DNA from: Caedibacter sp.
GTDB taxonomy: Bacteria; Pseudomonadota; Gammaproteobacteria; Francisellales; Francisellaceae
Assembly (NCBI GenBank): GCA_020629575.1
Contig: JAHDDB010000001.1
Coordinates: 14,598 to 52,832, forward strand
DNA: 38,235 bases
Direction of reading: 5' to 3'
Shown here: positions 33,601 through 38,235 of the stretch, piece after piece
Numbering within the stretch: the first letter of the stretch is position 1
Layout: each line of letters opens with the position of its first letter
The notes under the pieces: generated by a model
What the model saw: the letters and a program-made list of their open reading frames with translations, nothing else
Databases searched by the model: none
What the model was told of the DNA's origin: nothing
Position numbers and translations under genes: made by a program

Positions 33601-35840
33601 GTCGGATTTTCAAGATCGGTAACATCTACCATACCCTTGAGATTAAAAGGGATATTCCTATTCAAAAAACCTGAAAGATTTTGAATTTTGAGCGTTTGAT
33701 TATTAATCAGCACTTCGGCATTAACATCATAAAGTGATTTAGAAAGTGGTTTTTTAATATCAATAACACCAGATTTAAGCTCAACTTTACCTGCAAAGCG
33801 ATCCTTTTTTGTATGATCACCCAAGGCGATACCAATATTAAGCCTGGCATTAATGTCCCCTTGATACTGCGCATATTGATTAATTTGTTGTGCCAAAGTT
33901 CCATATTTCGTTTGTGCTAAATACGCATAGGCATGTTGACTATTAGTCGCAACATCCGCATTAATACTGAAAGTCGCAGGCACATCAGGCGCAATATTAT
34001 CAATCTTCAAATCAACATTTTTGATCGGAATACCGGCTAAAAATCCGCCATTAACCTTAGCAGTAAATACCTCATTATCAAAATGCAAAGCCCCCATAAC
34101 CTGGTGCGCTACACCTAAACCAAAATACGGTGACAAACTACCCTCTTGAATGGTCGCATCAATCTTAAATATACCGTCATGCTTGGGGTATGGAATTTTG
34201 CGTGCAATGCCATTTATTGCAAAGTTAGCATCTAATTTTTTAGCACCATATAAACATTGCATTAACCAATCATACAACGGCTTAGGTATTCCTTTTTGTG
34301 GCAAAAAGGCTTGATATTCAGTTGTAAGATTTTTGCCATTTAACTTACCCTTAAGATAAAGACTAAAGTTTTTAGGATCAGTCAATGGCACATCAACAGC
34401 ACCTTTACTGATAAAATGAATATTCGCATTCGTTAACGCCAAATCATCAACCACAAAGCGAATTTTTGAAGGCTCTTTGATGATATCTATATTTCCTTTA
34501 ACTGCGATCTCTGGCCAATCTCGACTAAATATATGATTCTCCGCCATATCAAAACTTGGCGAGTCTATGATTAGTTTCACGTGGTTTTCACGCCACCAAA
34601 CGTTGCCACTTAAACCTTTAAAGTCGACATGATGATCGCTATTAGCAATACCTAGATCATTAAAATTCGCTTTTAATTGCATGCCTCTTAAACTAAAGTC
34701 TTGCAAATCAAAGCTGAAACGCACATTGCTTAGCACGCCAGAGAGCACAATGTTTTTACGCCAATCACTGTTTTCCATCTGCACTAATGACGAGAAATCT
34801 GCTAAATCAAGCCGTGGAATATTCATCACTAAACGATGTTGATCTAATGAAAAAAGTGCCGATCTGAAGGTGTATCGCTTATGATTCATGACAAAAGACA
34901 AAGGATTAGCACCTAATACAAAGCGATTTTGATAACGAAACAATTGCAGATTAAACACGATATTACTAAATATTGACTCATCTAATTGACTGGTTTTAAA
35001 CTCAGCTTTTGATAACTCACCCATAATCATGACTGAATCTAGTCCCTTGGTTGAGCTAACCACAGACAATGCTAATTGATGATCAGTCAAATGTGATATT
35101 TTCACTTGTTTTGTCACGCCATCAATTAAAGTTGCTAAGATATTATGCTTATCATTTAAGGTACTATCAAAATAGTATTTATGCTCTTTGTTCTCAACAA
35201 CCGAGACGATATCAATTTGCCCAAGCTTGGGCAGCATATTAGCCTTCTTCTGTGGTTGTAACGTTAAGCGTAAAACGCCTTTTGCTTGCGTTCTCTGCTG
35301 ATAACTTGCATTAACTACAAGCTCTGCCAATGATTGAGTATTTTTAAGGATATCAACGCGCATATTCTGCAATTCGAGATTATTTTGTTGCAATAGATAC
35401 CCCAAGATACTCGACCAGCGTCCACCGATTTCATCAATCTCTGCTACTGACAAGGATTGTAACATTCGATAATCAAAGGCCTTGTCACTGGAATAAAAGA
35501 CAAGTTTGGGTTCTGCCACCGTGACATCTTTGGTGACAAAGCGCCAACTCATCAGTGACTGCCATGCATTAATATGAACCGTCATTCTAGGAATATTAAG
35601 AGAAAACCCTTTATCTTTAACCTTAACATCTTTGACCTCAATCACAGGATTGATGCCATGCCAACTGGCATACTCGACTTTTAAAGAGACGCTCGATCCC
35701 GTTACCTTTGATAATACATCTTCAATCGAACTTTGATACGCAGGCAGAAGTCTCAAAACACCATAGCCAACAACACAAACAACAATTAGAAAAGTAGCAA
35801 ATACTGAGCTTAACCATAATATAAATATTCTTCTTTTCAT
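33519..35840 (-). CDS. 5' part of the interrupted yhdP-like (AsmA-like) gene
   Basis: A 773-residue frame, of which about 750 residues are native. One N-terminal membrane helix (IFILWLSSVFATFLIVVCVV) anchors the protein, followed by beta-rich AsmA-type repeats (VKDVKVKDKGFSLNIPRMTV) facing the periplasm. The native sequence ends near DLENPTLR, and about 23 residues and a TAG come from the insert. With the downstream part the native length would be about 1300 residues, close to E. coli YhdP (1266), so little or nothing was deleted. The truncated product could still be made but would probably not span the envelope. ATG at 35838-35840, 25 bases after rng. Confidence 0.82.
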   Translation of the reverse strand: MKRRIFILWLSSVFATFLIVVCVVGYGVLRLLPAYQSSIEDVLSKVTGSSVSLKVEYASWHGINPVIEVKDVKVKDKGFSLNIPRMTVHINAWQSLMSWRFVTKDVTVAEPKLVFYSSDKAFDYRMLQSLSVAEIDEIGGRWSSILGYLLQQNNLELQNMRVDILKNTQSLAELVVNASYQQRTQAKGVLRLTLQPQKKANMLPKLGQIDIVSVVENKEHKYYFDSTLNDKHNILATLIDGVTKQVKISHLTDHQLALSVVSSTKGLDSVMIMGELSKAEFKTSQLDESIFSNIVFNLQLFRYQNRFVLGANPLSFVMNHKRYTFRSALFSLDQHRLVMNIPRLDLADFSSLVQMENSDWRKNIVLSGVLSNVRFSFDLQDFSLRGMQLKANFNDLGIANSDHHVDFKGLSGNVWWRENHVKLIIDSPSFDMAENHIFSRDWPEIAVKGNIDIIKEPSKIRFVVDDLALTNANIHFISKGAVDVPLTDPKNFSLYLKGKLNGKNLTTEYQAFLPQKGIPKPLYDWLMQCLYGAKKLDANFAINGIARKIPYPKHDGIFKIDATIQEGSLSPYFGLGVAHQVMGALHFDNEVFTAKVNGGFLAGIPIKNVDLKIDNIAPDVPATFSINADVATNSQHAYAYLAQTKYGTLAQQINQYAQYQGDINARLNIGIALGDHTKKDRFAGKVELKSGVIDIKKPLSKSLYDVNAEVLINNQTLKIQNLSGFLNRNIPFNLKGMVDVTDLENPTLRDMESGTRGRVDKVGVASFPARDVP

Positions 35841-35865
35841 AAATTGCTGCTCATTAGATACATAA

Positions 35866-37344
35866 TTACATTAGCACAATATCATACATTTCTTGAGCAT
35901 AGCTTAATTCTGGCTGAAGTTTAACGGGTTTACCAATAATAATTTCTAATTCGCCTAAACCAAATGACTCATCATTTTGCAAAGCATCAATCACCGCGTT
36001 TGCAGCAACGATCAAAAAGCCATTGCTTTGATAAGCATTTGCCTCACGATTAATCTCGCGAAAAATCTCATAGCAAATACTTTGCACTGATTTAATACGC
36101 CCTTTTCCTTTGCACATTGGGCAAGGCTCACACAAAAACTGTGCCAAGCTTTCCTGTGTACGTTTACGTGTCATTTCAACCAAACCGAGCTCTGATAAAG
36201 GTGAAAATGTCGTGCGTGCATAATCAAGCTCTAACGCCTTTTCAAGCGCCTCTAGCACTAGTGTTTTATGCTCTTCGTCTGACATATCAATAAAATCGAC
36301 AATAATAATACCACCGAGATTTCTTAATCTTAACTGCCTTGTTAAAACCCGTACAGCCTCTAAATTAGTTTTAAAAATGGTCTCTTCAAGATTGACCATC
36401 CCAACATAACCACCGGTATTGACATCAATCGTTGTCATGGCTTCTGTTTGATCAATAACAATGTGCCCACCAGACTTTAATGGCACTTTACGCTCAAGCG
36501 CTCGTGATAACTCTTCTTCAACACCATACATGTCAAAGATTGGCGTGTTTGAGCTATATAACTCCAATTTCTCACGCACACCAGGCACAAATTTATCACT
36601 AAAACGGCATAACTCACTATACATATCAATATTATCAATGCGAATGCGCTCAACCTTATCATTAGCAAAGTCTCTTAACGCACGCATAACAAGGCTTAAA
36701 TCTTGATAAACAACACCCGGCTTTGTCACGGTACTGGCTGAATCAACGACGTCTTGCCATAAGTTTTGCAAGAAATTAATATCTTTTCTAAGCTCCTCAG
36801 AGGATAAACTTTCGGCAACCGTGCGAATGATAAACCCGCGTGGGTAGTCCGAGCCAATTGCTTCTTTCATCACTTGTTGTAATCGACCACGCTCCTCCTC
36901 GGATTCAATGCGCAAAGAGATGCCAATATGGTCTAAGTCTGGCATATGCACTAAATAGCGTGATGCTAATGACAAATGCGCACTTAAGCGCGCACCCTTA
37001 CTGCCTAATGGGTCTTTAAGCACTTGCACCAAGATGCTTTGCCCTTCTCTCAACCAATGACGCACATCAGCTTCTTTGCTGTTTAAGTCAATGCCGGCAC
37101 TTTCATCTGAGGCAATAGGCATGACATCAGAAACATGTAAAAAACCAGAGCGCTCAAGTCCTATATCAACAAATGCAGCCTGCATTCCGGGTAAAACCCG
37201 CGTGATTTTCCCTTTATAAATATTGCCAACAATACCGCGCTGATTCTCACGCTCAAAATGCACTTCCTGCAACACACCATTTTCAATTACGGCAACCCGC
37301 TTTTCGTGTGCTGCTATATTCATTAAAATCTCTGCTTTTATCAT
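35866..37344 (-). CDS. rng: Ribonuclease G
   Basis: About 492 residues, near the 489 of E. coli RNase G. The S1 domain lies in the first 120 residues (RGIVGNIYKGKITRVLPGMQ). The catalytic region has TTIDVNTGGYVG and IIIVDFIDMSDEEH, and the zinc-link is CEPCPMCKGKG. It has no long disordered tail, unlike RNase E in this window. It processes the 5' end of 16S rRNA and some mRNAs. I chose the ATG at 37342-37344 because the protein then begins MIKAEILMN like its relatives; an upstream ATG at 37371 would add nine hydrophobic residues. The yhdP-like gene follows closely, as is common. Confidence 0.95.
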   Translation of the reverse strand: MIKAEILMNIAAHEKRVAVIENGVLQEVHFERENQRGIVGNIYKGKITRVLPGMQAAFVDIGLERSGFLHVSDVMPIASDESAGIDLNSKEADVRHWLREGQSILVQVLKDPLGSKGARLSAHLSLASRYLVHMPDLDHIGISLRIESEEERGRLQQVMKEAIGSDYPRGFIIRTVAESLSSEELRKDINFLQNLWQDVVDSASTVTKPGVVYQDLSLVMRALRDFANDKVERIRIDNIDMYSELCRFSDKFVPGVREKLELYSSNTPIFDMYGVEEELSRALERKVPLKSGGHIVIDQTEAMTTIDVNTGGYVGMVNLEETIFKTNLEAVRVLTRQLRLRNLGGIIIVDFIDMSDEEHKTLVLEALEKALELDYARTTFSPLSELGLVEMTRKRTQESLAQFLCEPCPMCKGKGRIKSVQSICYEIFREINREANAYQSNGFLIVAANAVIDALQNDESFGLGELEIIIGKPVKLQPELSYAQEMYDIVLM

Positions 37345-37442
37345 AACAGCCACTACCAAAATCCAAATCATTTACTCATAAAACAGTTTACTGGATTTAA
37401 CTCGGTGCAGCAGTAGTTTTTACGGTGTTTTTGAGAGTTTAA

Positions 37443-38204
37443 CTACTTAACCTTGATTGCAACCATGCGTAAGCGCACATAATCAGCATACCACTGATCA
37501 TTTTGATATTGTGTGCCTTTTGCCAACGACTCAACCTCGCTTAAATAGTCGTCATGACTGTCATTTGGAATCTGGCTTAAGACATCATTGCGAAACATTT
37601 TCACCCAATTGCGTAATCCCTCATCCGTTTGTAGCAAGGTCGGGCGATCAAAATGAACAGCAAAACTCACACGAAAACCGTTATTTTCAAGCAATGTCGC
37701 ATATTCAGCAATTGATGGATAAAAATTAAAAGCACTGAACTTTGTTACGCCATAAGCTTGAGCTGCTGTCTCAATTGCTGTAAGCACGTTATTAACATTG
37801 CCTTTACCACCCATCTCAAAAACAAAGCGTCCATTGGGTTTTAGCACTTCGTTAATATTTTTAATCACCGCATCGGCATTGTGCATCCAGTGAAGGGCTG
37901 CATTAGAAAAAACAGCATCAAAGCTTTCCTTAGCAAAAGGAAAAGCTAATTCGGCATTGTGCTGTGTAAACTCAATATGTGGATAATCTTTATTTGCCTG
38001 ATCAACCATTGACTGCGCAAAATCAATACCATAGACCTTGTGACTTCTTTTGGAAATTTCATGACTTAATTCACCATTGCCACAACCTAGGTCTAATATA
38101 AATTCATTTTGTTGAGGAGCCAGTAACTCAACCACTTCATAACCATAGTTTGTAACAAAATTATGTTGTGTTGTATAACGCTTAACATCCCATTGTGTTG
38201 TCAT
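37443..38204 (-). CDS. Class I SAM-dependent methyltransferase, Tam/UbiE-like
   Basis: A 253-residue methyltransferase. Motif I FILDLGCGNGELSHEI binds SAM, VYGIDFAQSMVDQA is the acidic loop, FDAVFSNAALHWM is motif IV and LKPNGRFVFEMGGKGN is motif V/VI. The HWMHNADAVIKNINEVLKP arrangement resembles trans-aconitate methyltransferases, but substrate is not decided by sequence. GAGGAT lies at good distance before the ATG at 38204. It lies upstream of rng with a gap of about 100 bases. Confidence 0.85.
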   Translation of the reverse strand: MTTQWDVKRYTTQHNFVTNYGYEVVELLAPQQNEFILDLGCGNGELSHEISKRSHKVYGIDFAQSMVDQANKDYPHIEFTQHNAELAFPFAKESFDAVFSNAALHWMHNADAVIKNINEVLKPNGRFVFEMGGKGNVNNVLTAIETAAQAYGVTKFSAFNFYPSIAEYATLLENNGFRVSFAVHFDRPTLLQTDEGLRNWVKMFRNDVLSQIPNDSHDDYLSEVESLAKGTQYQNDQWYADYVRLRMVAIKVK

Positions 38205-38235
38205 TGTTTTATCCTCAATTGACCGTCTGAGGTTT

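Overview
The window looks like a chromosomal segment of a gammaproteobacterium with low GC (roughly 40 percent by eye). RelA, RNase E and RNase G, TsaD, Ffh, RsmE, TrxB, a YhdP/AsmA-like protein and an A-type RNase P RNA are all of gammaproteobacterial type. The AT-rich composition and the two Mtr/TyrP-type amino-acid permeases remind me of the Francisella / Piscirickettsia / Cysteiniphilum side of the class. That placement is an inference, not a demonstration.

Left part (1-12.8 kb, all on the minus strand): a surface-polysaccharide operon read from about 12.9 kb leftwards. A good sigma70-like promoter (12905-12933) precedes rfbA-rfbC-rfbD-rfbB (dTDP-L-rhamnose), then wzm and wzt (ABC export of a finished glycan). 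After these come a cytidylyltransferase-RraA fusion, a GT-B-like polysaccharide protein with a repetitive coiled-coil tail, a large HAD-type protein, a GT4 and a GT2 glycosyltransferase. Together they imply a rhamnose-containing O-antigen-like glycan made in the cytoplasm and exported by Wzm/Wzt. A small four-helix-bundle gene sits between wzm and wzt. It has a heptamer array on its upstream side, and a decayed heptamer array in the opposite orientation now forms the 5' end of wzt. Related heptamer arrays (AACTCNN) lie at 1-60 and 13002-13057, so the whole locus is bracketed by them.

13.0-14.2 kb: an accessory MNT-MNT-HEPN toxin-antitoxin-like cassette whose stop codon lies inside a heptamer array. 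14.3-24 kb: housekeeping genes trxB, relA, rnpB, a KfrA-N-domain DNA-binding protein, an aromatic amino-acid permease, tsaD, a LapA-like membrane protein and a ClC antiporter, with several REP-like palindromic repeats between them. The RNase P RNA is unusual: its P3 hairpin is a perfect 20-bp stem whose 143-nt loop carries a copy of a dispersed palindromic repeat.

24-38 kb: rne with a long hairpin-rich leader and an Asn/Arg/Asp-rich tail, a secreted Sel1-like protein, ffh, a second amino-acid permease and rsmE. Next is a yhdP-like gene split by a GC-rich insert of about 0.28 kb, then rng and a SAM methyltransferase. The strongest candidates for something undescribed are the rnpB insertion and the heptamer-array / four-helix-bundle cassette that has rewritten the N-terminus of Wzt.
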